DNA of 64,000 nucleotides from contig NZ_NTMR01000005.1 of assembly GCF_002307495.1 (NCBI RefSeq), positions 277,865 to 341,864 of the forward strand, in the 5' to 3' direction. The DNA comes from Pseudomonas abyssi. GTDB taxonomy: Bacteria; Pseudomonadota; Gammaproteobacteria; Pseudomonadales; Pseudomonadaceae. Shown one piece after another: positions 9,400 through 17,381 of the stretch. The translations under genes were made by a program, and so were the position numbers. Position 1 is the first letter of the stretch. Each line of letters starts with the position of its first letter. A model generated the notes under the pieces. That model saw only the letters and a program-made list of their open reading frames with translations. It was not told the DNA's origin and searched no databases.

Positions 9400-10532
9400 C
9401 AGCCCATCTCCATATAGAACAGGGCGGCCAGGGCATCGACCAGAATGACCACAAAAATGCACTGCACCACGCTGGAGGTGGTGTGTTCACCGACCGATTC
9501 GGCGCTGCCGGATACCTTGAAGCCTTCCATGCAGCCGATCACCGCGATCAGAAAGGCAAAAACCGGCGCCTTGGCCAGACCTAACAGAAAGTGCTGCACC
9601 TCCACGTTTTCCTGCAGCATGCTGATGAACATGGTCGGTGAAATATGCAGGCTGAAAGCGCAGACCATGGCGCCGCCCAGCAAGCCGGAAAGCATGGCGA
9701 TAAACGTCAGGGCCGGCAGGGTGATCAGCAGCGCGATGACGCGCGGCAATACCAGCAGCTCCAGCGGGTTAAGACCCAGCGCGCGGATGGCGTCGATCTC
9801 TTCGTTGGCTTTCATGGAGCCGATCTGTGCGGTAAAGGCGCTGGCGGTGCGGCCGGCCATCAGGATCGCGGTCAGCAGTACGCCGAACTCCCGCAAAAAC
9901 GAAAAGGCGACCAGGTCGACGGTGAAAATCGCCGCGCCAAAGGTCTGCAGCACGGTGGCGCCAAGAAAGGCGATCACGGCGCCGACCATGAAGGTCAGCA
10001 GGGCCACGATGGGGATAGCATCGATCCCGGTCTGTTCTATCTGCGCGGCGACCGCGGTCACACGCCAGCGCGACGGGCGCAGCAGGTTGCCGAACAGGCC
10101 GCTGAGGGTCAGGCCGATAAAGCCGAATAGCTCGCGCAGGTCAGCGGCCAGTACCTGCATTTTGGCGCCGATACGCTCGAGCAGAATCAGCACCGGGTTA
10201 AGCTCGGGGCTGGCTGCCGGGTCGGGCTCGGGCTGAATGTCCGCCAAGCGCTGCAGCAGGGCGCGGCGCTCGCTGGAGAGCGATTGGTCCTGCTCGACCA
10301 GTTTTTGCAGGCGGCTGTGTCCGAGCAGGTCTGCCAGTAGCTGACCTCCGGCCGTGTCCATGCTGCTTATCGCGCTGATGTCGACACTGGCGGTGCGCTC
10401 AGGGGCGTGGGGCAGCTCTGTCAGTTGCGCACGCAAGGCGCTGTAGTTGGCCAACGTCCAGTCGCCGGCAAGGCGCAGAGCGTTGCCGTTGTCGGTTGTC
10501 TGGATAAAAGAGGAGGTATCGGAGTGGGGCAT
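9396..10532 (-). CDS. ABC transporter permease, MlaE family, with N-terminal STAS domain
   Basis: 378-residue inner-membrane permease. Residues ~1-85 resemble a STAS/anti-sigma-antagonist fold (LRLAGDWTLANYSAL, ISSMDTAGGQLLADLLG). The rest is an MlaE/YrbE permease with multiple transmembrane helices and the conserved EIDAIRALGLNPLELLVLPR coupling region. In the standard Mla system the STAS protein (MlaB) is separate, so fusion to the permease marks this as a paralogous MCE transporter. In P. aeruginosa a similar four-gene set exists apart from the ttg2/mla locus (from memory). The ligand is unknown, with phospholipid transport the default inference. Confidence 0.9.
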   Translation of the reverse strand: MPHSDTSSFIQTTDNGNALRLAGDWTLANYSALRAQLTELPHAPERTASVDISAISSMDTAGGQLLADLLGHSRLQKLVEQDQSLSSERRALLQRLADIQPEPDPAASPELNPVLILLERIGAKMQVLAADLRELFGFIGLTLSGLFGNLLRPSRWRVTAVAAQIEQTGIDAIPIVALLTFMVGAVIAFLGATVLQTFGAAIFTVDLVAFSFLREFGVLLTAILMAGRTASAFTAQIGSMKANEEIDAIRALGLNPLELLVLPRVIALLITLPALTFIAMLSGLLGGAMVCAFSLHISPTMFISMLQENVEVQHFLLGLAKAPVFAFLIAVIGCMEGFKVSGSAESVGEHTTSSVVQCIFVVILVDALAALFYMEMGW

Positions 10533-10571
10533 GGTGTTGGCCCGCGTCGGATCAGGACACGGGCCGTTGCA

Positions 10572-11030
10572 TCAGGATTTGCGCTTGATGCCGAAGTCCT
10601 CGGACAAGGTGCCCGGGCCGTTGGCTTCTTTGGGGGCGTAGTCGCGCGGCGGCTCCAGCGAGTCGAACGCAGGGTCCTTGCGGTTGCGATTCTCGCTGAC
10701 GGTGCCGGCTTCCTGATCCAGGGCGGCCAGCAGGCGTTGCCGGGTCATATCGTCCGGGGCCAGCTCCATTGCACCGTGGGTCAGGTGCTCCTGAATATCC
10801 TGGTAGCTGCGGTTCAGGCGACTGGCCAGGGTGGCAGTCGTCTTGAAGTGCGTGGCCACTTCCTGTTGATACTCTTCAAAGCGCAGCTGCAGGCTCTCGA
10901 GCTGGGCCTGGGTGCTGCCGCTGGTGCCGCCGCTGACGCGACGTGACACCTGGGCCAGTACGATGCCGATAACAATTCCGACTGCCAGCGCGACGGCTGT
11001 TGCAATCCACAGGTTTTCGCTTGCTTCCAC
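10572..11030 (-). CDS. YhcB/DUF1043 family envelope protein
   Basis: 152-residue protein with an N-terminal membrane anchor (about residues 7-25, IATAVALAVGIVIGIVLAQV), then a coiled-coil region (QLESLQLRFEEYQQEVATHF) and a disordered polar tail with YAPKEANGPGT. This architecture and the NRSYQDIQEHL motif fit YhcB, which in E. coli links division and envelope synthesis. In E. coli yhcB is next to zapE. Here one hydrolase gene separates them, which supports the call. It lies 39 bp before the MCE operon on the same strand and may be cotranscribed with it. Confidence 0.78.
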   Translation of the reverse strand: MEASENLWIATAVALAVGIVIGIVLAQVSRRVSGGTSGSTQAQLESLQLRFEEYQQEVATHFKTTATLASRLNRSYQDIQEHLTHGAMELAPDDMTRQRLLAALDQEAGTVSENRNRKDPAFDSLEPPRDYAPKEANGPGTLSEDFGIKRKS

Positions 11031-11340
11031 CTTGGGTCCCTCATCTATCGGTTGGTGCGTTCAGGTCAGTGCACCTTGCCTTGGCTTACGGTAAACAGTT
11101 TTAGCTGGCAAGGCCAGCAGGCCGTTGAAATTCTGCCTGGGTTGGTGCGTTGCAAAACCGGTCGGTAAAGCTGGTTTGGCCCGGCAGGCGTGCCGCCTCG
11201 CTCAGCCTGAACAGCGGTATCACTGCCAGCTTGTCAGGGCAAAGACGCAAAGGCCAGAATACGGGTTTGGAGTGTTGCGCCTTCGGCAGGTTCCGCTGGT
11301 GCGACGCCCGGTCACGCACTGTAGTCACGGAGTATCCCGA

Positions 11341-11973
11341 ATGAGTCGAGCTGGCGAGCAAAACCTGATGATCGATGGCCCGGCGGGGCCGTTGGAGGCT
11401 GTGCTGACCGAGGGTGAGCGTGAAGGCGTACTGGCGGTCATCTGTCACCCCAATCCGATCCAGGGTGGCACCATGCAGAACAAGGTGGTGCACACGCTGA
11501 TGCGCGCGGCTCGCGACCTGGGCGCCAGTACCTTGCGTTTCAACTTCCGTGGAGTCGGGGCCAGTGCCGGGGAGCACGATTACGGCAATGGTGAAGTAGA
11601 TGACTGCCTGGTTGTAGTTGATTGGGCGCAGAACACCCTCGCCGTCCGCGAGCTCTGGCTGCTGGGTTTCTCTTTTGGCGGCTACGTTGCAGCCGCTGCA
11701 GCCTCGCGCCTGGATCAGTGGCCGCAGCGTCTGGTGCTGGTGGCGCCTTCGGTGGAAAAGCAGGCTTTTCATTTACTCAAACCGCTGGCCGGCCCGGTCA
11801 GCGTGATGATGGGCGAGGCCGACGATGTGGTTGCGCCGCAGGCCGTTTACGCGGCCTTTGCCGACGAACAGGACGCCGAGGTGGTTCGCTTTGCCGACAC
11901 CGGCCACTTCTTCCACGGCAAGCTGGTGCCGCTGAAGGCCGAGGTGGAGCGGGTTCTGGCTGCAGAGGCTTGA
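11341..11973 (+). CDS. Alpha/beta hydrolase
   Basis: 210-residue small alpha/beta hydrolase of the YcjY/dienelactone-hydrolase-like group. Motifs in order are HPNPIQGGTMQNKVV (oxyanion region), LRFNFRGVGAS, the nucleophile elbow GFSFGG with Ser111, GEADDVV (acid), and DTGHFFHG (histidine). The open frame extends 72 codons further upstream, but that part has no family similarity. The ATG at 11341 with GGAG 10 nt before it gives the family N-terminus. The substrate is unknown. It lies 64 bp upstream of zapE and probably shares its transcript. The 310-bp divergent gap upstream (11031-11340) shows no gene, and a possible TTGTCA/CAGAAT promoter lies near 11229-11258. Confidence 0.85.
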   Translation: MSRAGEQNLMIDGPAGPLEAVLTEGEREGVLAVICHPNPIQGGTMQNKVVHTLMRAARDLGASTLRFNFRGVGASAGEHDYGNGEVDDCLVVVDWAQNTLAVRELWLLGFSFGGYVAAAAASRLDQWPQRLVLVAPSVEKQAFHLLKPLAGPVSVMMGEADDVVAPQAVYAAFADEQDAEVVRFADTGHFFHGKLVPLKAEVERVLAAEA

Positions 11974-12037
11974 TTGCCAAGGGGCGGTGCTGGCGTTAGA
12001 GTATTGCCCCCCGTTTGCCCCTATTGGTGTCTCGCGC

Positions 12038-13129
12038 ATGTCTCCCCTGGAACGATACAAGGCGGACCTCCAGCGTCCCGATTTCTTTCATGATCCTGCC
12101 CAGGAACGGGCGGTCAGGCACCTGCAGCGTCTGTACGACGAGCTGATTGCCAGCGACCAGACCCGGCCAGGCCTGCTTGATCGTCTGCGCAAGCGCAAGC
12201 CGGAGCCGATCAAGGGGCTGTATTTCTGGGGTGGCGTGGGCCGCGGCAAGACCTACCTGGTCGACACTTTCTATGACGCCTTGCCGTTTGACCGCAAGAT
12301 GCGTACGCACTTCCACCGCTTCATGCAGCGCGTGCACCACGAGCTGAAAGGTCTCAAGGGGCAGAAGAACCCACTCAAGCTGATTGCCGAGCGCTTTGCC
12401 GGCGAGGCGCGGGTGATCTGTTTCGACGAATTTTTCGTTTCTGATATTACCGATGCGATGATTCTGGGCAGCCTGATGGAAGAGCTGTTTGCCCAGGGCG
12501 TGACCCTGGTGGCGACCTCCAACATCGTGCCCGACGGGCTCTACAAGGACGGCCTGCAACGCGCGCGTTTCCTGCCGGCGATTGCGCTGCTGAACAGCTG
12601 TACCGAAGTGGTCAATGTGGATAACGGCGTGGATTACCGCCTGCGCGCCTTGGAGCAGGCCGAGCTGTACCACTACCCGCTCGACTGTGAAGCAGATGCC
12701 AGCCTGCGGCGCAGCTTTGAAAGTCTGGTGCCTGACCTGGCCAGCGTCAGTGAAAACGAAGCCTTGATTGTCGAGAACCGTCCCATCCAGTCGCTGCGCG
12801 TCTGTGAGGATGTGGCCTGGTTCGAGTTTCGGGCCCTGTGCGACGGTCCGCGTAGCCAGAACGACTATATCGAGCTGGGGCGCGTGTTCCATGCGGTGCT
12901 GATCGCTAATGTCGAGCAGATGAACGTGGCCAAGGATGATATGGCGCGGCGCTTTATCAACCTGGTGGACGAATTTTACGACCGCAACGTCAAGTTGATC
13001 ATCTCGGCGGAGGTGCCGCTCAAGGATCTCTACGCCGGCGGGCGACTGGAGTTTGAATTCCAGCGCACCCTGAGCCGTCTGCTGGAAATGCAGTCCCACG
13101 AGTTTCTGGCGCGGCCGCACAAACCCTGA
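12038..13129 (+). CDS. zapE: Cell division protein ZapE (AFG1-like ATPase)
   Basis: 363-residue AAA-type P-loop ATPase. Walker A is GGVGRGKT at residues 65-72, Walker B is VICFDEFFV, and LVATSNIVPDGLYKDGLQRARF and RLRALEQAELYHYPL are typical of the AFG1/ZapE family. In E. coli ZapE contacts the Z-ring under stress. Family members elsewhere handle membrane protein turnover. The frame opens 17 codons earlier, but MSPLERYKADL is the conserved N-terminus. It converges on the glxA-type regulator with a hairpin overlapping its stop. Confidence 0.93.
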   Translation: MSPLERYKADLQRPDFFHDPAQERAVRHLQRLYDELIASDQTRPGLLDRLRKRKPEPIKGLYFWGGVGRGKTYLVDTFYDALPFDRKMRTHFHRFMQRVHHELKGLKGQKNPLKLIAERFAGEARVICFDEFFVSDITDAMILGSLMEELFAQGVTLVATSNIVPDGLYKDGLQRARFLPAIALLNSCTEVVNVDNGVDYRLRALEQAELYHYPLDCEADASLRRSFESLVPDLASVSENEALIVENRPIQSLRVCEDVAWFEFRALCDGPRSQNDYIELGRVFHAVLIANVEQMNVAKDDMARRFINLVDEFYDRNVKLIISAEVPLKDLYAGGRLEFEFQRTLSRLLEMQSHEFLARPHKP

Positions 13130-13142
13130 GCGGGGCGCTCAG
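13126..13142. terminator. Hairpin between convergent zapE and AraC-type regulator
   Basis: Perfect 7-bp stem CTGAGCG/CGCTCAG with a 3-nt loop spans the zapE stop and the 9-bp gap to the convergent gene. It lacks a T-run, so this is a candidate bidirectional terminator only. Confidence 0.4.
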
Positions 13143-14146
13143 TCTGCCGATGCGCGGCCGCTTTGCAGATGCGAGCGGCGAAAGGCGTTGGGCGACAGCC
13201 CGGTGTGCTGGCGAAACAGGCGTGCGAAGAAGCTGGCATCGTCATAGCCGATGTCGTAGCTGATGGTCTTGATGCTCTGGTTGCCGGTCACCAGCAGGGT
13301 CTTGGCCATCTCGATCCGCAGTCGCTGCAGGTAGTGCAGGGGCTTGTCTCCGGTGGCCTGATGGAAGCGGCGCATGAAGTTGCGAATACTCATGCCGTGA
13401 CGGCTGGCCACATCCTCAAAGCGAAACTTCTCCGCAAAATGCTGTTCCAGCCACTGCTGGATCTGCAGTATCGCCATGTCCTGATGCATCTTCTGGCCGC
13501 CAAAGCCGATGACGCCGGGGGTATAGCTGCGCTGTACCTCGTAGAACACGTCCCGCGCCAGGGTGCGTGACACCTCCGGACTGCACAGACGCTCTGCCAG
13601 ATGCACGAACAGATCCCGGCCCGAGCTGATGCCGGCAGCGCACAGTGACTGGCCGGCATCGGTCAGGTGCTTGTCGCGGCGCAGGTCCACGGCGGGAAAG
13701 CGCCGGGCAAACTCGTCGTGGAAGCGCCAGTAGGTTGTGGCCTCCTTGCCGTCCAGCAGGCCGGCGGCAGCCAGCCAGAACGCGCCGGTTGCCACGGCGC
13801 CGATCAGCACGCCGCGCTGATATTGCTGCTGGAGCCACGGAATCAGGTGCGGGTAGCTTTGCTGCAGGCTGTCAAAGTCGGCCCAGAACGATGGCAGGAT
13901 AATCAGCTGTGGCTCAACCTCATCGATGCTGGCCTGAGCGATGATCGGGTCACCACTGAAACTGGTTACCGGCTTGCCGTCGGTTGAAACGATCAAGGTC
14001 TCGAAACCGGGCGCCAGCCCCAGCCCCTGCTGCCGCCCGGTATTCAGGCTGGCCATATAAAAGAAGTCCTTGGCCTGGGTCAGGGTGGAGGAGATGGTGT
14101 GGTCGGTGGCGAGAATCGCGACCTGGCGCAGGGAGCTGTTGGACAT
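13139..14146 (-). CDS. GlxA-type transcriptional regulator (DJ-1/PfpI + AraC HTH)
   Basis: 335-residue regulator. The N-terminal half is a class I glutamine amidotransferase-like (DJ-1/PfpI) sensor domain (VEPQLIILPSFW, GVLIGAVATGAFWLAAAGLLDG). The usual nucleophile Cys position reads Ala (AVATGAF), as expected for a non-catalytic sensor. The C-terminal ~100 residues carry two AraC helix-turn-helix motifs (FEDVASRHGMSIRNFMRRF, IKTISYDIGYDDASFFARLFRQHTG). MSNSSLRQVAIL at 14146 is chosen as start. Upstream codons look like noise. It lies 127 bp downstream of the aldo/keto reductase on the same strand. Targets are unknown. Relatives control choline, carnitine or arginine catabolism. Confidence 0.88.
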   Translation of the reverse strand: MSNSSLRQVAILATDHTISSTLTQAKDFFYMASLNTGRQQGLGLAPGFETLIVSTDGKPVTSFSGDPIIAQASIDEVEPQLIILPSFWADFDSLQQSYPHLIPWLQQQYQRGVLIGAVATGAFWLAAAGLLDGKEATTYWRFHDEFARRFPAVDLRRDKHLTDAGQSLCAAGISSGRDLFVHLAERLCSPEVSRTLARDVFYEVQRSYTPGVIGFGGQKMHQDMAILQIQQWLEQHFAEKFRFEDVASRHGMSIRNFMRRFHQATGDKPLHYLQRLRIEMAKTLLVTGNQSIKTISYDIGYDDASFFARLFRQHTGLSPNAFRRSHLQSGRASAD

Positions 14147-14241
14147 GTTGTTATCTTTATGGGGTAGAACGGACAAAACTGGCCGAAATGGCGTGTTGCA
14201 GTGTCTATCGGTCGCCACGGCGGGTCAAGTGTTGTGGCGCA

Positions 14242-14262
14242 GGGCGCCCGTGAGGGGCGCCC
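14242..14262 (-). terminator. GC-rich hairpin after the aldo/keto reductase
   Basis: Two GGGCGCCC arms pair across a 5-nt loop just past the reductase stop. No T-run follows on the minus strand, so termination strength is uncertain. Confidence 0.4.
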
Positions 14263-14273
14263 GGAGGGATGAT

Positions 14274-15314
14274 TCAGGGGGCAGGGTTGGGCTGGCTCTG
14301 GTGGATTTCGGCGATGGCTTTGAGCACGCTGTCGGTCAGGCCCATGTTGATGCTGCTCAGGTTGCGATTGAGCTGGTCCATGTTGGTCGCACCGATGATA
14401 TTGCTGGTGACAAAGGGCTGGCGGGTGACAAAGGCCAGCGCCATCTGTGCCGGGTCCATGCCGTGATCGCGGGCCAGTTGCACGTAGCGCCCGCAGGCCT
14501 TCTGGGCCTGCGGGTTGCTGTAGCGAACGAAGCGCTCGAACAGCGTCAGGCGTGCCTTTTCCGGGCGCAGGCCGTTAAGGTACTTGCCGGTAAGGGCGCC
14601 AAACGCCAGGGGCGAATAGGCCAGTAGGCCAATGTTCTCGCGCATCGACATCTCTGCCAGGCCTACCTCGTAGGTGCGGTTGAGCAGGTTGTAGGGGTTC
14701 TGAATCGACGCCATGCGCGGCCAGCCGCGGCTGTCGGCCAGGTGCAGAAAGCGGCTGACTCCCCACGGCGTCTCGTTGGATAGCCCGATGTGCCGCACCT
14801 TGCCCGCCTTGACCAGTCCGTCCAGCGCCTCCAGGGTATCTTCGAAAGAGGTCAGTTCATCGTCCGGGTTGTGGCGGTAGCCCAGTTGCCCGAAGAAGTT
14901 GGTCTCACGGTCAGGCCAGTGCAACTGATACAAGTCGATGTAGTCGGTTTGCAGGCGTTTGAGGCTGCCCTCGATGGCGTCGTTGATGTGCGTCTTGGTG
15001 AAGCGGGTACGACCGCCGCGCAGATAGCTCAAGCCGTTACCCGGGCCCGCTATCTTGCTGGCCAGGATCCACTTGTCGCGCTCGCCGCGCTGAGCAAAGA
15101 AGTTGCCGATGATGGTTTCGGTGGCCCCGTAGGTGTCGCCCTTGGGCGGCACCGGATACATTTCGGCCGTGTCGATGAAGTTGACCCCGGCATCGCGGGC
15201 GCGGTCAATCTGGGCGAAGGCTTCCTGCTGCGTGTTCTGTTCACCCCAGGTCATGGTGCCGAGGCAGAGGGCACTGACCTTGAGGTTGCTGCGGCCGAGA
15301 GGGCGGTATTGCAT
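14274..15314 (-). CDS. tas: Aldo/keto reductase, Tas family
   Basis: 346-residue NADP(H)-dependent aldo/keto reductase with a TIM barrel. The catalytic tetrad is visible: Asp48 and Tyr53 in FIDTAEMYPVP, Lys87 in ILASKIAG and His132 in LYQLHWPDR. The YPVPPKGDTYGATE insertion and GNGLSYLRGGRTRFTK are typical of E. coli Tas. Physiological substrate is unknown. The upstream 377-bp gap to rplM is divergent and should hold its promoter. Confidence 0.9.
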   Translation of the reverse strand: MQYRPLGRSNLKVSALCLGTMTWGEQNTQQEAFAQIDRARDAGVNFIDTAEMYPVPPKGDTYGATETIIGNFFAQRGERDKWILASKIAGPGNGLSYLRGGRTRFTKTHINDAIEGSLKRLQTDYIDLYQLHWPDRETNFFGQLGYRHNPDDELTSFEDTLEALDGLVKAGKVRHIGLSNETPWGVSRFLHLADSRGWPRMASIQNPYNLLNRTYEVGLAEMSMRENIGLLAYSPLAFGALTGKYLNGLRPEKARLTLFERFVRYSNPQAQKACGRYVQLARDHGMDPAQMALAFVTRQPFVTSNIIGATNMDQLNRNLSSINMGLTDSVLKAIAEIHQSQPNPAP

Positions 15315-15488
15315 TGGGTGCTCCTTGGGTTGCCTTGGGATGCTTGCTTATCTGGACTGGTGTTTTGCGCGATTGTTCTGTTGTTGGAGGGGGAACGCCG
15401 ACATGCAGCTGATTTTGCGCCCTGCGCTGGCGTATTGGAATAGTGTCTGGCTCGGGAGGCAGGATCGCGGTGCGAGGTGAAATAAAGG

Positions 15489-15516
15489 TTGAATTTTTTC
15501 AGCCGATTGGCATAAT
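15489..15516 (+). promoter_or_regulatory. Candidate sigma70 promoter P1 for rplM-rpsI
   Basis: TTGAAT at 15489-15494 and CATAAT at 15511-15516 with a 16-bp spacer and a GC-rich discriminator after. It would give a leader of about 170 nt before rplM. Confidence 0.5.
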
Positions 15517-15528
15517 GCCGCGCACTCT

Positions 15529-15550
15529 CGACAGGATGCCTAGCCTGTCG
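15529..15550 (+). other. Hairpin in the rplM leader
   Basis: Perfect 7-bp stem CGACAGG/CCTGTCG with an 8-nt loop followed by TTGTTGTT, just downstream of candidate promoter P1. It could be an attenuator or part of an L13 leader structure. Ribosomal protein leaders of this kind are often autoregulatory. The rest of 15315-15691 holds only promoter-like sequence. Confidence 0.35.
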
Positions 15551-15622
15551 TTGTTGTTACAGCACAGATGCCACCCAGACCCACGCAGCCCCCACTGAGT
15601 GTCTGTTCTAGGCTTTGTTGTC

Positions 15623-15651
15623 TTGTAAAAACACATTTCGTTCTGTAAGAT
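15623..15651 (+). promoter_or_regulatory. Candidate sigma70 promoter P2 for rplM-rpsI
   Basis: TTGTAA at 15623-15628 and TAAGAT at 15646-15651 with the ideal 17-bp spacer. It would start transcription about 30 nt before rplM. Confidence 0.42.
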
Positions 15652-15691
15652 TCGCCGTCTTCTATAAAGGCGGCCTCTGAGGCTAGGATTG

Positions 15692-16120
15692 ATGAAAACT
15701 TTCAGCGCAAAACCTGAAACCGTAAAACGCGACTGGTACGTCGTGGATGCCGAAGGCCTGACCCTGGGTCGCCTGGCTACCGAAGTTGCCTCGCGTCTGC
15801 GCGGTAAGCACAAGCCCGAATACACCCCGCACGTTGACACCGGTGACTACATCGTCATTATCAATGCCGAGAAAGTTCATGTAACCGGTAACAAGGTTCA
15901 GGACAAGATCTACTACAGCCACTCCGGTTTCCCGGGCGGCATCAAGTCGATCAACTTTGAAAAGCTGATCCAGCGCGCTCCTGAGCGTGTGATCGAATCT
16001 GCCGTCAAAGGCATGTTGCCGAAGAACCCCCTGGGTCGTGCAATGTATCGCAAGATGAAGGTGTATAAAGGCACCGCTCATCCGCATGCTGCACAACAGC
16101 CCCAAGAACTGAAGATCTAA
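15692..16120 (+). CDS. rplM: 50S ribosomal protein L13
   Basis: 142 residues, the same length as E. coli L13, an early-assembly large-subunit protein. [46 protein letters not shown] and [20 protein letters not shown] are diagnostic. The ATG at 15692 has AGGA four bases before it. An in-frame TTG one codon earlier is not needed. rpsI follows after 10 bp, the usual rplM-rpsI operon. Confidence 0.98.
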   Translation: MKTFSAKPETVKRDWYVVDAEGLTLGRLATEVASRLRGKHKPEYTPHVDTGDYIVIINAEKVHVTGNKVQDKIYYSHSGFPGGIKSINFEKLIQRAPERVIESAVKGMLPKNPLGRAMYRKMKVYKGTAHPHAAQQPQELKI

Positions 16121-16130
16121 GGAGTTCACC

Positions 16131-16523
16131 ATGTCGGCGACACAAAACTACGGCACTGGCCGTCGTAAAACTGCCACCGCTCGCGTATTCCTGCGTCCGG
16201 GTTCTGGCAACATCTCCATCAACAATCGCAGCCTGGAGAACTTCTTCGGTCGCGAGACGGCTCGCATGGTTGTTCGTCAGCCGCTTGAGCTGACCGAGAG
16301 CACCGAGAAGTTCGACGTGTACGTCACTGTCAGCGGTGGTGGTATCTCCGGTCAGGCCGGCGCCATCCGTCACGGTATCACCCGTGCCCTGATGGAGTAC
16401 GACGAGACTCTGCGCAGCGAGCTGCGTAAAGCGGGCTATGTTACCCGTGACGCTCGTGAAGTTGAGCGTAAGAAAGTGGGTCTGCGTAAAGCGCGTAAGC
16501 GTCCGCAATACTCCAAGCGTTAA
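16131..16523 (+). CDS. rpsI: 30S ribosomal protein S9
   Basis: 130 residues, full length. [20 protein letters not shown] opens the protein, and the C-terminal basic tail [17 protein letters not shown] reaches the P-site in known ribosomes. AAGGAG precedes the ATG. It is the second gene of the rplM operon and is followed at once by an intrinsic terminator. Confidence 0.98.
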   Translation: MSATQNYGTGRRKTATARVFLRPGSGNISINNRSLENFFGRETARMVVRQPLELTESTEKFDVYVTVSGGGISGQAGAIRHGITRALMEYDETLRSELRKAGYVTRDAREVERKKVGLRKARKRPQYSKR

Positions 16524-16539
16524 TCGTAGATTGCGCTGC

Positions 16540-16576
16540 AAAACGCCCGGGCTCCGGAAGGAGTGCCGGGCGTTTT
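16540..16576 (+). terminator. Intrinsic terminator after rpsI
   Basis: Perfect 11-bp stem AAAACGCCCGG/CCGGGCGTTTT with a 15-nt loop, 17 bp past the rpsI stop. The T's in the distal arm complete a rho-independent signal, which can work in either direction. Confidence 0.8.
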
Positions 16577-16643
16577 CGTGTCTGCGGCAAGATGTCGCGT
16601 CGACTATTCTTGTTTGCAAGTCCCTGAGTGGCGGGGAATTCGG

Positions 16644-16649
16644 TATAGT
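16644..16649 (+). promoter_or_regulatory. Possible -10 element for petABC
   Basis: TATAGT about 138 bp upstream of petA, with no convincing -35 at proper spacing. It is the best -10-like sequence in the gap 16577-16787. Confidence 0.35.
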
Positions 16650-16787
16650 GTCGGCCTTCTTGGGAATGGGATATCACCTTGTCAAAAAAGGGGTTTTTCA
16701 TTACCATCTGATTCATTTTGTGCAGGCTGTTCAACTTTGAAAAGGCCTTGTAAAAAGGTCAGAAATTAGCTGATGGGAGACGACTGG

Positions 16788-17381
16788 ATGAGTAATGACG
16801 GCGTGAATAATGGCCGGCGTCGCTTCCTGGTGGCAGCCACGAGTGTGGTCGGTGCCGCCGGAGCAGTGGGGGCAGCAACCCCCTTTGTGGGGGCTTGGTT
16901 CCCCAGCGCCCGAGCCAAGGCGGCTGGTGCGCCGGTGAAGGTAAATATCAGCAAGATCGAGCTGGGGCAGCAGATCGTAGTGGAATGGCGCGGACAGCCC
17001 GTGTTCGTCTCCCACCGCTCGCCCGAAGCTATCGCTCTGCTGGATGAGACCGACTCTATCGTGGCGGACCCGCAATCTGCTGCTTCCAACCAGCCGGAGT
17101 ACGTGGACGGCAAAACCCGCGCCATCAAGCCGGAGTTTCTGGTTGTCATGGGCGTGTGCACCCACCTGGGCTGCTCTCCGCTGTTCAAGCCGGAAGTGGC
17201 TGCTGCCGACATGGGCGCTGACTGGAAAGGTGGCTACTTCTGCCCTTGCCACGGCTCCCACTACGACATGTCCGGTCGCGTCCACAAGGGGCAGCCTGCG
17301 CCTCTGAACCTGCCGGTACCGCCTTATTCTTACGAGACTGATGACGTGATCGTGATCGGCGTGGATCAGGAGAGCGCCTGA
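16788..17381 (+). CDS. petA: Ubiquinol-cytochrome c reductase Rieske iron-sulfur subunit
   Basis: 197-residue Rieske protein of the cytochrome bc1 complex, which takes one electron from ubiquinol to cytochrome c1. A Tat-type motif GRRRFLVAATS is followed by a hydrophobic anchor. The [2Fe-2S] ligands are Cys124 and His126 (CTHLGC, with Cys129 for the disulfide) and Cys152 and His155 (CPCHGS, with Cys154 for the disulfide). The ATG at 16788 follows GGGAG. A five-codon-earlier ATG lacks a good site. Its stop overlaps petB by 1 nt. Confidence 0.97.
   Translation: MSNDGVNNGRRRFLVAATSVVGAAGAVGAATPFVGAWFPSARAKAAGAPVKVNISKIELGQQIVVEWRGQPVFVSHRSPEAIALLDETDSIVADPQSAASNQPEYVDGKTRAIKPEFLVVMGVCTHLGCSPLFKPEVAAADMGADWKGGYFCPCHGSHYDMSGRVHKGQPAPLNLPVPPYSYETDDVIVIGVDQESA

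Noticed and set aside
11229..11300. c-di-GMP (GEMM) riboswitch-like words AGGGCAAAG and GACGCAAAG upstream of the alpha/beta hydrolase
   Set aside because: The helix that must lie between these two conserved words is missing and the downstream receptor region does not fit, so the resemblance is taken as chance.
11125..11340. 72-codon N-terminal extension of the alpha/beta hydrolase
   Set aside because: No family similarity, crosses the probable promoter, and a good start with a ribosome site exists at 11341.
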